From: Malurus cyaneus samueli
Lineage: Eukaryota > Chordata > Aves > Passeriformes > Maluridae
NCBI GenBank assembly: GCA_009741485.1
Contig: CM019214.1
Span: 28,796,746 to 28,860,745 of the forward strand
Reading direction: 5' to 3'
DNA: 64,000 nt
Shown: positions 12,319 to 26,620 of the stretch, piece after piece
Layout of the letters: every line of letters starts with the position of its first letter
Position numbering within the stretch: position 1 is the first letter of the stretch
Program-made: the position numbers and the translations under genes
The notes under the pieces: model-generated
Seen by the model: only the letters and a program-made list of their open reading frames with translations
Told to the model about the DNA's origin: nothing
Database searches by the model: none

Positions 12319-15300
12319 ATGAGAACTAGTGACTTCTGCTTAATGTTAGTTTAAGGAAGAACATACTCTTGCCTCTTTTGCATCTTGGTTTTCATCTCTG
12401 AGCCTGTGGTAGTAATAAGGCATCCTAGTTTAAAACAGGCTCTGTGGACAAAGCTGCATTACATGTTTCAGTGATAACCCAGAGACTCCACAGCTGTAAT
12501 TGGACTGTGTGGTGCATTTGTTCATTCGTACTTCGAGATTTGTCACAACAGAGGTTCACAACAACCTCCCTGTGTTCATCTGCTCAGTGAAAACTACTGC
12601 AGGTGGAACTGAGGCTTTAATAGCTGTGGACCTGACTAGGTTAAAGTATTTGTCCTGATCCCCATTCTTCCAGTTAAAGAAAAATTACTGCAATCAGCCT
12701 ATACATGGTCATTATCTTTATTCTTTATTCTAACTCATGTGTCTATTCCAAAACTTTTTCCATCACAAATGGGATTTTTCTCAGAGTGGTGAGTAATTTG
12801 TTAAGCTGTCCGATTCATGTGCTTTAATTCAGTTGTTTCTAATATCTGTGGAAGTCCTAGCCTGGAAGAGGATGTTAGTGAGTAGCTGGGTGGGGAGGGA
12901 GCTGTGGATGGGAAACTCTCTAGCAGCTAAATGCCTATAACTTAACTTGGAAGCTGCTGTTGTGTGTGACCTGAGAGGCTGGAAAAGAAAAGCTACTAGA
13001 CTTTAATTAGTAACAAATAGTGTGAAAATGCTTGTGCCCTTGAGACTTAAGCTGGCCTGTCTCAGCTTTCACGGCAAGATCGTTGTCACCATGGAACACT
13101 GATGGGTGCCTGTGCTCTGAGGAGTTACTCTGGAGCTCCAGTTAGGTGCTGAAACTACATGTGTTTAGTTTGGGGAGTGTGGGAATGGTAAAAAGAAGAT
13201 GGAAAATACCATAAACTCTAGACATTATAAACAGTTACTTATTCAATGCCATTAATATAGAAAAAATACTGGGTTATGGTAATGGGCATGTAACAATAAG
13301 CTGTTCTTGAAAGACTGCTTACTGGGTTAAGAGCTGATAAGTTTTGGAAAGGATCTTAGGCCTTAAGTTGAGGAAAAGGTGGTGAAGCGTATTTGATTGT
13401 TAGGAAGGAAAATATGAAAATCAAACTTCCTGATCTCAGTGTACTTGACGTAAGTTTTTTAAAAATAATTTGGGGCATGTTAATGCAGTAGATTTCTATG
13501 TCTGTTTTAAACTGTCAAAGAGAGAAGAATGTTGAAAGAATATTCCATGGAGGAGTGGGAGTCCTTGGCTGAAAGAGAAGCTTGAGTACTTGATATCATG
13601 TGCTTGAAGTCACGTGCTGTAATGTGTCCTTCTGTGGTTTCTGCGCAGTGGCTGAGGGAGAGCAAGCTATAAATACTTCTCTGTTCTCCACTTATGTGGT
13701 CAGTTGAGGCTTGATCAAACTTCTGTTTAGAACTTGACCACTAAATTGGCAAATTAAGCCAGCTTTCCTGCTTCTGATTTGAGTTTACTCTCATAAAAAG
13801 GCAAAGTGAGTCTATCTATGCTCCTGCTTGAGTGTTTTAAATGGATATGTACTCTTTTAAGAGGCATGTTCTAAAAGAAGATCTGCACGTTTTGACAGAC
13901 TATTCCAGGAGGGAGTTTCTTCTTCCTCTCCTTGAAGTAGACCTCTGAACAATTAATGATACTCTTGTTGTACTGGGCTCAGCCTTTCCATCCATTTTCA
14001 TAAAAAATCTTTATTTGTTTGCTAAAAATGTTTATTTTTATTAGCGAACTTGCTAAAACATCTGGTCTTTTGCACTGCTCGTGAATGTTTCCATTAGCCT
14101 TTAAAATACTGGAAATATTTCTGAAAAGGCTTAATTCTGAGCCTGAGCTCAAAATAAATACCAGAAAGTATACAGCCCTGGATCTGGAGAGCATCTAACA
14201 GCCTCACATGGCTTGCTGAAGCTCTGTTTGTCCAGCTTTTGCTTCCTCCTCAGGTGCTTCAGAATGCTCTGTTTCTCCATGCACTGTCAGAATAATAAAT
14301 TGATCTTTAAGCCCAGATGCATCCTATTCCAGTGCCTCAGCTTCCCTTTAGTGCTGTCTCTATGGTAATCTTATTTTGGTTCCTGTTTCTTCTGTAAAGA
14401 CTTTCTAAAAGGTGCCTTTCTGCTCAGGTCTCCTGGTTTATTGTTCCATAGTTTATTGTTACTGTGGTCCTTGAGCCCGGGTTGTGCCAGGAGGGTCTCT
14501 CTGCAGTCCTTAGCCCTGGTTTGTCTATCTTCTTGTGTGCATCCCAGTGGAGAAGTTATAGGAACCAACAGATAGTGTCTTTCAAATGAGTTTTCCTGGC
14601 CTAACAGAGACACTGCCTGACTCCTTCCCACAGTCTGCTCGGGGTCATCTGATCCCCAGCTGACCAAGTCATCTGTTGCTGTGTGGGGGCCTTCCACAGG
14701 AAGGATAAATTGACTCTGGCTTCCTTTGAAGATCCCACTGCCTTGGGTGTTTGGAAAACTACAACCAACAAAGCCTGCTTTTGTTATCTCCCTCAGACTG
14801 AGCTGAAGTGTATGACTAAAAGGATTATGCCACATGAGGTTGCTAAATATATTTTTGCATGACACTCTTACATGAAAAAGCAAAACACAATGATAGCTAT
14901 CTCCAGTAATGACAGGGGTACCTTCTTTTAGTGGACATCAGTGCCAAAACTTTATTTTAGTACCTTCGAAGTCATTAGTACAGAAAACAGTGCTGCAGCT
15001 GTCTTGGCAGGCTATGCTAGGAAGAAGTGCAGTTCCTAATTTAGTGTGTAACTGATTGATGCATTTCAAAGTGGCAATTCAGCCTGGCAGCAAAAGAGGA
15101 TTGAAAGCTGGTGCTGAGCACAGTAGTGTTTAGCTTATGGTAGCTCAGGGCTACTTCATTCTGTACACAGGGGAAATGTCGGTGTGTTCACACTGTGCCC
15201 TCAGAGAAATGGATTGCAGAATGGTCAGTGTTGCAGCCTGGCTGCTTGTTGCAAGAAGGGAGTTGGAAAATAAAGGTATATTTTGAAATACGTGTCTTGC

Positions 15301-16612
15301 TGTCTTGAAGCTTTGGAACTTTTGAGTAGCCTACTTGCTGCGAAGCAAGTTTTCTACTGGGGAGAAACACCTGAAAACATTCCCAACCAGCATTATTTTG
15401 GTCTGTCTGGGTCTGGTTTAGATTTTGGTTTATCTAAATAATGATCTGATGCTTAGGCTGGGAAGCTTCTGTTGCCATTGGGCAGTGGCTGCTATTGGGT
15501 CACTTCATAGTAAAGTTAAAATCGGCAAGTTTGTTCTTACAGGCTTGCAGGAGCAGTGATACTTCATATTGTCTTGTAACAGTTTTATAGGGAGAGCAGG
15601 AGCCTGAGGGAAGCACGTTCCTTCAGCTTCTTACTAGAGATGCGTAGGGAATAATGGTTGCATTGCAGTGTGTGCTGAGGCCTGCCAGACGCCAGGAATT
15701 GTGGTGGTTATTGCTGCAGTGCAAGCTGTGTCTCCTTGATTGGGATAAATCTGAAAGCTGCAGTGGGATTGCTGAGTGTAATCATTGTTCTGTGTGCCTG
15801 TTGCCTTGAGATATGGCTGTATGACTACAGTCAGGACAACTGTGTAAAGAGCTGCGTGAAAAAATAGATTTAATATAAGCTGAAACTTTCCTTTGGTTAC
15901 AGGGGATGGGGCTGTTGAAGAAAGTGTGTTAAGTCTCCTCTGTTCTTAATCTTACCTTTTTTTGTTGTAGACGTTACACACCTAGTTAAGTTCATTAGGT
16001 TTACTATTCTCAAGGTAGAAATGTTGCTGGCAGATGGGGATAGTACACTTTTATTGCATGCATGGAGTTAGTAAACAATTGTAACCTTTCTATGTTTGTA
16101 AAATACACTGATGGAATCTTGGAAAAAATATTGGCTCTCTTTTAGCTTCTCTAAAGGGTTAAGCTGTCTCATGTGGCTGCTTTTTGTCCTGGAAAGAATC
16201 AGCAGTGAAAGTTAGGCTGTCAGCTTTGTTAGCATTTCCCAGCTATTGTGCACTTGCCAGCATCTTTTAAATGTTTTAAATGTAGCTTTTGTATTTTTCT
16301 AATGCAAAACATTTGTATGCGGTGGTTTTTGTGAGGATGCCAGAACAGCCATAAAGTAAATATTTAATAAGAATAGTAAAGATTTCTAGTTCTCAGCAGG
16401 CTAGGTTCTAATCTAAAGGAAGTGAAATTGCCATTTTAAATTATTTATGAAATGCTGCACATAAGCAGATGTGGTTTGTTTGCTTTATTATATGGAGATG
16501 ACAGGAGCAAAGGTCTCAGTTTAGTTAAGACATAAATGGTGTGGGTAGGTTCTAAGCATGATAAACCTAAGCAATCCTACTTTTATGGCTGCAGGGGGTA
16601 TATCCTCATCCA

Positions 16613-16645
16613 AGATGGTAGATGTAGTACAGATGGTAGATGTTG
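16613..16645. repeat. Imperfect 18-bp tandem duplication
   Basis: AGATGGTAGATGTAGTAC is followed directly by AGATGGTAGATGTTG, so an 18-bp unit is repeated almost twice. It looks like a simple slippage or short tandem duplication in intronic DNA. Confidence 0.75.
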
Positions 16646-19600
16646 AATGATGGAGATTCTCCTGTTGCTCTGTACTTCAGCTGACTCAATTTTTTGAGAA
16701 CTTGCTTTGTAATCCTGTATTTGAAAAGCGTGAACTGTTTACTTGAAAGTCTTAATAATGGAACTGTCACTTATGCTAAAAATTGTTTTTTAAGACTGTA
16801 GACATGTCTGTCAACCTCATGGGAACACGAACTTTCCTCGGGCTTCACTAGTATTGGTATATCTGTAACTTCAGTGTAAGGGGTAAGAAAGTGAAGCAGG
16901 TGTGGTTGATGCTTTGAGCATCTAATGAACCATGCAAAAAAGTATCCTTTCCTCTTTGGCCAAATACAGAAGGAACTAGGGAAGGACTAAACAGAAATAG
17001 GAAAGTGTCCAAGGCAAAGGAGGCCAAAGTTGTTACAGAAGAAAAATAAAGAAACCAAATGATGAATGTTTAGTCAGTGGAGACACTTTGTATCTGTTCC
17101 TTCTCCCCTCCCTCGCTCTTGCTGTTTGATTTCTGTTGTGTGGAATGAAGAGTGTTAAAATAGAGGAGAAATGTGGAAATTTCAGAAGAAGGTAGGGGCT
17201 TACTGGGTTTTCACAGCAAGGGCCAAGTATTTGAGGAGTTGACTCTGCTGACAGGGGACTTTCCATCAGCATGACCATTTTCACAGGTGTTTTGTTTTCT
17301 GTGGGTGTTGTTTTGTTGGGTCTTTCATTTGCTTGTGTTTCTTGGGGATCATAGCTCTCTTCAGGGATAACAAATACTTATTTCAAAACTGAGTCTGTGC
17401 TAATGATGGGAGCCAAGTACTGAGATGGCCTTTACATAGCTCAATGTGCACCTTTTAATATGATCTGGTGAGAAGCTCCTGTAGTTTTTAAAGCATTAAA
17501 AAAATAGAATGAGCAAGATTTCCCGCCAAACAAATAAGTGCTGTATGTGAGAGGAATAATACTTTTTAAAAGTAAAAAGCTCAAACATGCTCTTTATATG
17601 CCTCAATGTAGCAGTTCACTTTTGATGTTGGAATTTACTTTTACTTCCTAGTATTAATTTCCTTTTTTTTATCTTATTATGCTTCAAATGAGAAAATGAG
17701 TTGTCTTTTAAAAGCTTGAGTGTGTCCGGAGTAAAAATGCATTGTTATATACACAGTTATATTTTAAAGCACATTAATTTGTTCAGCAGCTTTTACTATA
17801 AATTATCCAAACTCAATTCTTTGCAAATGAGGAAAGACAGATTCAAAGTAGTACCCATGAAAGTTAAGCTCCGCACAAAACCAACTTCGGGGTTTTACAT
17901 TGCGTCTCTGGGTTTGCTGTTCTCTCTTCCTTTTTTTTCTCCTTTAAAATCATTCTGAAGCCCTTAGTTTATCCTTATATCTGGCTGTTTTCCACCTCTA
18001 TAGAAGGTGAGCTTTCAAAATAGTAGTTCAAGGCACAAGCATTATATTGTTTTTCAAATTGTGCTACCTCTGAAAATGCCAATAACTCTTGGTTTATGAT
18101 CCTGTTATATTTTTAATTTTGGCAAGATAGAGTAAATCCTTGATATTGAGATTTTTTAAAAAGTTTTAAAGGTGGTGGTCTTAATAGATATGAATATTAT
18201 CAAATGTGTTATTGCAACATTAAAAAGGTTTTAATGATTGGGGGTTTTTATGTTAGTAGGTTTGACTTCAATCTCCTGTGGTCCTCTTTAGAATGTGGTG
18301 GTGTGTGTATAAGGAGGAGACACCTGAGATGCAGGAAATAGGATGGGATTGAACTCACCTTCTTCACAGTGATAATCCTCAAATATCAGAGGCACGAAAG
18401 GAGCTTTTGCCTGTGGTATGAAATGTTTCTGCTAACTCTTGATGTCTCCGTGGGGATTGAAATAGAGCCTGCAAATTAGCATGCACAACAACTGTAGAAA
18501 GTTGTGTCTTTGAAAGACAGGATAGGAAATATGTGTGTGTTAATATTACTGGACCTGGAAAGAGTTACTGGACTTCTTGTGTTCTAAAACATTCTATGGA
18601 ATAGATAGGACAATTTATTTTAAGCTGTTTTCCTTTGGGGCTATAAAGATATAATTGTATACTGTGACTTTATGTAAGTGGAGACAAATTTTTGTGGAAA
18701 ACAAATTACATGTTGTAGATACCAAAGATGTAGATGTTCAGAGGAGAAAATTAAATGTCACTGAAAGAGCTGTCACTGCTTAAAGTCTCCATATTCCTCT
18801 TCTGAATTTTCCATTTCCCTTATTTGAATGCACCAGTTCTGGTTCTGAAATAATTTCTCCATTTCCCACATAACAAAATGTGTTTGGTTTTGTTTCTCAT
18901 GCATTTTTTAAATATTGCCTCTCATGTCTACTGCAGAAAAAGCAAATGGTTTTAATAAAACAAACAGCCAGTTTCTGAGTCATGTCTGTTTGAATCCACA
19001 TTTGTGTTTTTCTGCTTCTTTGTCTGAGCTGCTGAGGAACCTGTTTCTTTCCTGGGTTCCATGCTCAAGAGTCTTTTATAAGCAAATGTTTGCAGTTCTC
19101 TGCTGTCTTTTCTTGTCTGACTTCTGAGATCTGGCTTTTAGCATACTCTCTTACTTTGCTCCTTTTGTAGACAGACTCATAATTTTCTCCAGTTTGGAGG
19201 AAAAATCTGTCTCTTATGTAGGAGCCTTTCTATTCATGCTCCTCAAAGCCTGTTTATCACCTGGTAAACTGATAGCAGAATTGATCTGGCTTGAGGTCTT
19301 AAGTGGGTTGTTTTAGTTAAGTTTTAACTTTGTATACACTGGTGACTCTTCTAAGTGCCCAGATGTGTTTGCTTGTAGAGAATCAAGTGTTGAAATACTC
19401 ATAACATTGAGCCAGACATAAATTACTGCAGTTTTACTCTGCTTAGATGCAGAATAACTTCAGAATGTGGTCTTCTCTCAGTGGAGCCTTTCAGGGTATT
19501 TGTTAGTTTTTTGTTGGATTGTTTGTGGGTTTTTTTGTGTGGGTTTTTTTGGGTTTTCTTTTTTTTCTGTAAGGTGATGGTGAGAAAGGAACATTGAAAT

Positions 19601-21252
19601 AAAATACTGTTCTTGCTAGGTTTCTTGTTTCTTTTCTTATTTCTTTCTCTTCTTATTTCAAGGAGTTAAAGTTAGTAGCTTAGATACCTTTCTGATTAAA
19701 AAAGCATCCTAGAGACAGGGTTATGAAGTAGATTGTTCCAGAAGGTTTAATGATCAGCAAGCTATGCTTTTAAGCTATTAACAGTATTGTCCATTTAGCA
19801 AATGCTTTTCTTGTAGGTCTTACTCCTGTATTTTTGAGTAGTTGCAGGTGCATGTAGGCCTGTGTTGTCCTTGAGCTCTCTACATGCTTTCTGTGTTCTA
19901 ATGTGGCTGTGCGTCATGCATTTACCAGTTCTGATAAAATAAAAACAGTTCTCATGGAAAAGTAGTAGGTGAGTGAGACTTGCACTTGGGTATGGAAGGG
20001 AAGCAGGGAGGGAACAACACTTAAATGATTCAAACCAGTTGTTTATCAGAGTGTATAATGTTGTGGACTTGACCTTTAATTTCATACTTCAACTGTTTAA
20101 AATGTTTGAAGAATTAAGTACTTGGCAGTGTTAATCAACTCGAGTGTAAATTTAAAATTAAATCCAGGAGAATGCTTAGACCTAGTTCCACAGGTTGTTG
20201 TTAGGGCCCTTACTGAGACGCGCTGTTCCCTGCATGAAGAGAATTCCTGAAACCTAGGAATTTGGAGAGTATTGGAGCGTCAAGAAGTGTAAGAAAGTAC
20301 AAGAAGTGATGATTGTTTTTCTGGCTGTTTCTGCAGAAGTCCCTGAAGGCTGCTGTTGCAGCACAGTTAGTTTGAATGATACCTCCCTGGTGGGAGGTGT
20401 GTTTTGTTCTCTTGATTAGCAATATTGCTATTTACCGCAGTGCTAACATTAGACTCCTCTGCTACTACAGCGATATATGATAAAAGCCCAATCAGTAGAA
20501 GCAAGTGCTCAGATAATAATGACTCCTTCCTACAGTGCCATATTTATAACATTGATGACCTGGAGTAATGTGACTCTTGGACTGATATTGCTGCAGTAGA
20601 GATGTATATAAGTGAGGAAGGAAGTGTTGCCTGCATAAAGAAAATACTTTCTGAAATCGATAGAAGGTTTCCACCTCTTTGTTTTCTCTGAATTTGATAG
20701 CATTGTGTACTACCATGTTATTTAGTAAAAGGTTAACTCACTCAAGTATGGTTAAGTAAATTATTTCAGCTTAGAATGGAGCTTTATTAATTTTTCTTGG
20801 CAGTTACTGCCCTTTATTGCACTCTTAAAAAACTGTTGAGTTTTAATCTTGGAGGATAAATCCCTCACAGTAAGAAAAAAAAAATCCTTTTTTACTACAG
20901 AAAATTCAGGATGTGCCTCTGATGTAATGTCTGCTTCTTGTGTGTGTGTGTTTGAAGCCTTTACATTGTAATGCATCCTGTATGCTGCTGTTGTGCATTG
21001 TGGAAACTAACTTCATTCCCTCCATTACTGGCACAGCTTTCTAGTTTCTTATGGAATGGCCTTGCTTCCCTTTGTATTCTCCAGCAGTGATACTGTCTGT
21101 GAAGCATCCTTCCTTTTAACTAGTGTTATACACTACCTGAGTATGCTTCAAGGGAAAAGTGTTGCTCTCATTTCTCCAGTCATCAGGCCTGATACTGAGA
21201 AACTGGAGCTTGATAAGTGTCTCCCAGTGGAAGGTAAACATTTGTTCATTGA

Positions 21253-21293
21253 AAATTTTGGGTTTGTATCTGAAATTTTTGGATTTGTATCTG
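21253..21293. repeat. 20/21-bp tandem duplication
   Basis: AAATTTTGGGTTTGTATCTG is followed by the near-identical AAATTTTTGGATTTGTATCTG. They differ by one extra T and one G/A change. This is a local tandem duplication, and the two small chance frames around it repeat the same peptide for that reason. Confidence 0.8.
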
Positions 21294-21316
21294 AATTGTT
21301 CTAAAATTTTGTTTGG

Positions 21317-21336
21317 TTTTTTTTTTTTTTTTTTTT
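21317..21336. repeat. T20 homopolymer tract
   Basis: An uninterrupted run of 20 T follows GTTTGG. It could be a decayed poly(A) tail of a minus-strand retrocopy, but the adjoining sequence is not recognisable. Confidence 0.9.
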
Positions 21337-24138
21337 AATTTAAGACACCAAAAATGAAGGAAGAGCACTCAGTGGGGGTCTAGCATGCAGATTGTACTTC
21401 TCAAGAACGAATTTGTGCTCATTTAAGCCTTGAGAGTAAATGGCAGAAGCAAAGATTGAGCTATTGCTATTACATCAGGTCATCTGGGCATCTTAGAGCT
21501 GAAAATGGCATGCAGCTAATAGCTTTACTTGCCCAAGAGACCTTGAAGAATAGAGTGACTAAAGGAATAAATTGTTAGATGTTTAGGCAGCAGTTGTAGT
21601 TTTGTTACAAAAGGTTATTAGTCTTTATTTTGGTTTTTTTTTACTGTGTCCAAGTTTGTGAGAAGACTAAATTGCGAGAAGGCAGCTATTTAGCTCTTCA
21701 TGCCTGGTTCTTAGGAGAATAAGCCATTATATATATACAGTTGCTAACAGATGAATTAAAGCTTTGTAGAAACAGACACATATGGTGCCCCATCCCAGTC
21801 CAACATGTAAATCATTTAATACATTCAAGAATTCTTGTAGTTTTGACCTTGGGAGATTAGCTAAGTCAGTACAGGGCATGCTTGAAGACTTACTAAGGAA
21901 GTAATTGCTAGTGAATTGCTGTCTTTGTTTCCAGATCTGGTTGAGCTGGACAAGTTTATTTCGCATGCAATGTGAACAGAATGTCCTAGACAGGATAAGC
22001 AATTTAGCCAGGGTCCCTCAAACCTCGTGGTGACAGTGAAAACTAGAATTTGCCTATTGAATGCTCTCAATAAGACCAGGCTTTCTGATAAAACTGATAA
22101 CCTAAAATGAAGGTTTTAATCTTTCAGCACCATCTGTTACGCAGGGCAGCAGCAGGTGGTCTGTCGGTGGACAGTGCTGGCAGAAGTGTCTGGGTGTGCT
22201 GTGGGGTGGATGCAGCTCTGGTGGCACTGTGGAGTTATTTGCCTGCTATCACTTTCTCCCTGCCTGATTTCCATTCTACCGTTATCCAGGTGTTAGTGCT
22301 GAGAAACCGGTACTTAGAAGACAAGTTAAGAAAAAACATTATCTTTGCCTAATGTTTTAAAATTGCTTAAAGTGTGTTCAGACTGAGATTTCAGATCAGC
22401 TGCAAGTATCTTAATTTCTCATGTTTTCCACTGTCACTTTCTTTAACAGGCTCAGACAAGTAACACAGCTCAAGCTTAGGATGTCCAGCTTTGACTCTCG
22501 AGGTTTGCAAAGTGATGTGATACTCTAACTGCTTGTTTTACTTGCATCAACGTATGAAAATTACTGCACCATTCTAACATCACACATTATTTCTCTGTCT
22601 ATTTAAACTGTTCTCCGATGCCTGCATGTGATGCCTCTTGAGCTTGGTGATATGGTAATGCACAGCTCAATTGTAGCTTCATGTGGAAAAAAACTGGAAG
22701 AGGCAGAGAATGCTTGTATGGAAAATAAATAAGTTTTCTATTCTCCAAAATAAAGTAGTCGATTTTAGCTAAACACATGAAAGCAAATTGAAGCTAGAAT
22801 TTTTGAGCTTTTCCTTTGGGGTAATGGCATATCTTTGGGTTTATGGATTTCCTTAAGAGAGGTCCCTGCTAGGTGAGTACCCGAGAGTAATCTGATTTAT
22901 TGTTTTGATTGTAGTGCCTACAATAAAGGAGTCTGTGGTGGGTGGGGAAAGCACTCTGCTGCTTCTGTGCAAGTGTTGTGCAGAGCTGGTGAGCAGTCTC
23001 TGGCTTTACTCACCTTCTGGGAAGTGCTGTTCAGACTTCACCTTTTTTTCCTTGTGACTGTTCATGACTTCACTGGCTCAAATGCAGGTTTTCCATGTTG
23101 GGGCATGCTAAAGTGTGTATGTCACCAGCTATGCTTCCAAAGGTGTTTATCCATAGAAAAGGGGAGGAAAGACACTGCTTTGAGCAAAGCAGAAAATGGC
23201 AGGATTGAACAGTGTCAGAATAGCAATGAAATTCCTCTAATTTTGAGGTTGAGGGTTCTAAGGTAAAAGCTTTCTGTACCTTTAAATACTCAACTATTTC
23301 TTCTAGTCACAAAAGAAAGCTGAAATAGAACAAAAATGAAAAACTGTTGTTAAAAAAATCAGTTCTGTTTGAAAGCATACTTATTTGAGGTAGTTGCTAA
23401 TCATTATAGTTTTCAAAGCAGTAAAACCAAGAAGCCTCCAAACTTGGAAAAATTGATTATGATTAAAAAACTAGACAAAGACTCTAATTCTCTGTCCTTC
23501 TAGAAGCAATGACTATATAATGTGACAAAAAATGACCATACTGTAATCTAATATGTCATTGTTGGTGTAATAAGAAAACTATTCCATGCTCTACTTCCTT
23601 TCATGCTATTAATAAGAGGCTGCCACATTATATTACTTGATTCCTGAGCTGTGACTTAAATTTTTCACCCTTCAAGCAGGCCAAGTTCAGTGATCTGATG
23701 CCCACTACATTTATTTCATACACAAAGTCAGATGAAGTGACAGAATAGCTGTAGGTTATGAAACTTTGACACTTTGAGAGGATGCAACAAAAGGCATCAG
23801 ACTTTGACAGCTAGTGAGCTACATCAGAAATGCCTAACAGAATGTAAAGGTTGCACTGTAGTTGAATTTGATGTATTAATAAAAGGAATGCCAGTAATTT
23901 GCTGTGTGCTAACATTTTTAATGGAAGCATGCATCTAAATATGTAGAAAGCATATTCCACCCAGAGAGCATCTGATCTGAAATCAGTTTGAGACCATAGT
24001 GAGGTTTGCCAGCTGCCATATTTTTGCTGAACTTTGGGCATTTGGTAACACCTGCTGTTAGTGTAGGTAGCTTTATTTGCTCTTTTGTTTCCACTGAGTC
24101 CAGGTTTCTCAGGGCTGTGATGATAAGACATGAAATTA

Positions 24139-24212
24139 TAGAATCATTTAGGCTGGGAAAGATCATACATCCCAATCATTAACCTTATACTGCCAAATCC
24201 ACTACTGAACTA
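24139..24212 (-). mobile_element. CR1 LINE 3' end, minus strand
   Basis: The segment begins AGAATCATTTAGGCTGGGAA and continues with CAATCATTAACCTTATACTG and CCAAATCCACTACTGAAC. This matches the reverse complement of the 3' end of a CR1 subfamily (agaatcgtttaggttggaaaagacc…aaccgttaacccagcactgccaagtccaccactaaacc). It is short, diverged and non-coding. The element reads on the strand opposite to ATP11A. Confidence 0.75.
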
Positions 24213-26139
24213 TAGTAGAGTGGAGTTGTATTAATGTCATGCTGTTAGCAATATTAAGACTCCAAAAAGTTCATGCAGACCATATGTAGACTGGTGTTCC
24301 ATCTTGTCACTGAGAAGGGTTAAGCAATAATGATTGAAAGAAGACAATATAGAGCAAAAGACATGCTTCAGGTAACCAACAAGCTTTTTGATCATTCTCA
24401 AGAACAGTCTAGTAGCATTACAGGAGGTGCATGTAGCGTTTTGGGTATAGTGAGGTGACACTTGAAATGCTCCTGAAACCCATGGCTGAGAAGGAGCTGT
24501 CATAGGGCAGTATTTGAGAAGCAGGATTGGTGAATGAAGGTGGGGTGCTGTTAGACCTAGGAACTGGCCAAGTGGCCAAAAGGTTTTTCAGTGGAGAACT
24601 GTTGGAAAATGTAGGGATGAGTAGTGATGGCCAGGTGAATTAAAAATGCGAGGATTCCTTTTTAGCCCTGAGGACTGGAGATGCACTCTGTTGTCAAAAT
24701 CTGAAAGGAAATTTAAAAAGTATGCTAGCTTTATTGTAATAAATTTTTTATCATTCCTTAAACTGAAAGCTGTAGAAGAAAAGGGATTTGGATATTATTT
24801 CATGGAGTGATGAAAGGCCAAGGAAAATACTTCTGTCTATTTTTTCTTGTTGCCTCTTTCCTGAATTTTAATGTGTTGCCAAATTAAGTTCTCTTAAATG
24901 GTATATCAAGTGGTATATAAAAATAGACCAATGGTAAAGCATGGAATCTTGTATGCCTTTACATAATGCAGAGTGCTTTTTGAAAAAGGTAGTAGACTGA
25001 AACAACTATTTTAAAATTAGCATACTTATAGCATAAGTCTTTTGTGAAACTTGATGGAAGAGAGGCAATGAGACTGCAGTATCTGGGAATAAGTATGTAG
25101 GAATTGCATTACAGATGAGTTGCCTTAGCAGAAGGCAACGAAATGATTAACAAAATGGGATAAGGTAAGATGTGTTAGTTTAAATGGATTGAAATATACC
25201 TTAAAAGGAGAAGGAGGTTAATACTGTTGCTATTTTGTTGACTGTTAGTGTAGCTGTGCTGTTAACCACATAATTAAAACCACATATGTAAAATGCCAGA
25301 CAACATAAAAAACATAAGGAAAAAGTTTTACCAAAAGTAGTACAGTTCATTTAGTGAGGAGAGAGAGGAGAAAGATCACATCTCACTGCTGAATGTGGTG
25401 GAGACAGTATTTCAGCAATCAGGGATGTTTTTTTATTGTCTGCCTTGGTATGCAATGGGGAAATGTTAATTTTAAACAATGCAGGAGGCCTGATTCAAAA
25501 TATTGGCAGTCATCTTAAAAACATTGCCTGTATTGTATTGTTATATGCATTCTTGTATAAACAAAAATACTCCCAAATTTTTAATAAGACTTATTTTTTT
25601 CCCTTTCCAAACGTTAAATTAAGACTCATAGACTCAGTGAAGCCATGTAAGAAGAAGAGTTAGAGCTGTGAAGGTGAGTCTTGCATATGTCAAGACAACA
25701 GATTGGAGGAAGTATGTGTCAAAAAACTTTAAAAAACCCCAACAGGTTAAATAGAATGAAAAAAGTTGATGGTGGTAATCCTTCAAAGAGTAGACCTGCT
25801 TGAAGAGTGACAGATGTGAAATGAAAACCCTAAGGTAATTACTGACATGTCACTGACAGTGGGAAGAATGTGAGGAAGGCTGTAGTGTAAGTGGCCAGGA
25901 TACCAGCGAATTCTTAAGGAAGTGCTATTACAGCAGACAAGCCACAGGAACTTTTTGCAGAAGTGTTCACTGTTAGAGGACTGTAGATGAATTCTCAGGC
26001 TGAACAACATGGTCAAGAAGATGTCTAGTTAATTAACATGTTGAGAGGCAGTATAAATTAGTACAACATCTTGGAAACCAGCTAAAACTCACTCAAGGTA
26101 TAAGAGGTATAAGGTATCAGACATGAAGTGTCTTGATTG

Positions 26140-26620
26140 TTTTGTCAGAAGTATGTAATCCATCACTTAGAACAGGCTTTGTGTACCAGAGGAGTGGAAG
26201 CTGCAGATGTGATACCACAGTGACCTAGGGAAGAAGTAGAACTGAATGTTATAAGAAAGTAAAGTACCATAAAATTTTTTTAAGCACATTAAGTTAAAAA
26301 AAAAGAAAATGACCTTTTTTAGCTAGAAGTCATGGTTCATAAAGCAGTCAGAATCCTTGGAGGGGGCAGGGAGGTAGAGGAATAAGTGCATAGCTGTTGT
26401 AATGGACTTCGATTTATAAAAAGCATTTGACAAGACCTCCTGCCAAAGGCTTTTAAAGGAAATCAACTGCCGTGGATTAAGAGGAATCGCCTCCTGTTGT
26501 ATTAATAACTGGCCAGAAGATGAGAAAAAGGTAAGACTGAATGATCAATTTCCACAGAGGTCTTTCCAATGGGATCTTCAAGGATATATGCCTTCAGCAA
26601 ATTCATACATGTTCTAGGCA
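26140..26620 (+). pseudogene. Decayed LINE (CR1-like) reverse-transcriptase fragment
   Basis: Translated pieces resemble LINE ORF2 reverse transcriptase in the right order. At 26183-26200 a V-P-E-E-W-K stretch recalls the conserved LINE motif 'VPEDWK' and is followed, after a frameshift, by residues like 'ADVIP'. From 26402 one frame runs M-D-F-D-L-stop-K-A-F-D-K, matching the family motif 'DFSKAFD'. The same frame then continues for about 50 codons with one stop, including an I-N-N-W stretch where LINE RTs have 'I-x-N-W-L', and V-R-L-N just beyond. The catalytic FADD box was not found. The copy is clearly dead (stops and frameshifts) and old. It could belong to CR1 or a related L2-like clade. 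Boundaries are approximate. Confidence 0.6.

Larger units (their letters stand above)
12319..24138 (+). other. ATP11A intron 1, no recognisable gene
   Basis: AT-rich intronic DNA. The largest open frame is a 170-codon minus-strand one at 14371-14883 with no recognisable domain and no splice or promoter context. Small local features are an 18-bp imperfect tandem duplication at 16613-16645, a TG tract near 20938, a 21-bp tandem duplication at 21253-21293 and a T20 tract at 21317-21336. I recognised no transposon or RNA gene here. Confidence 0.55.

Noticed and set aside
14371..14883. 170-codon minus-strand open frame, longest in the window
   Set aside because: The product is unlike any protein family I know, has no conserved motif and sits in intronic DNA. 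Chance is the simplest reading.
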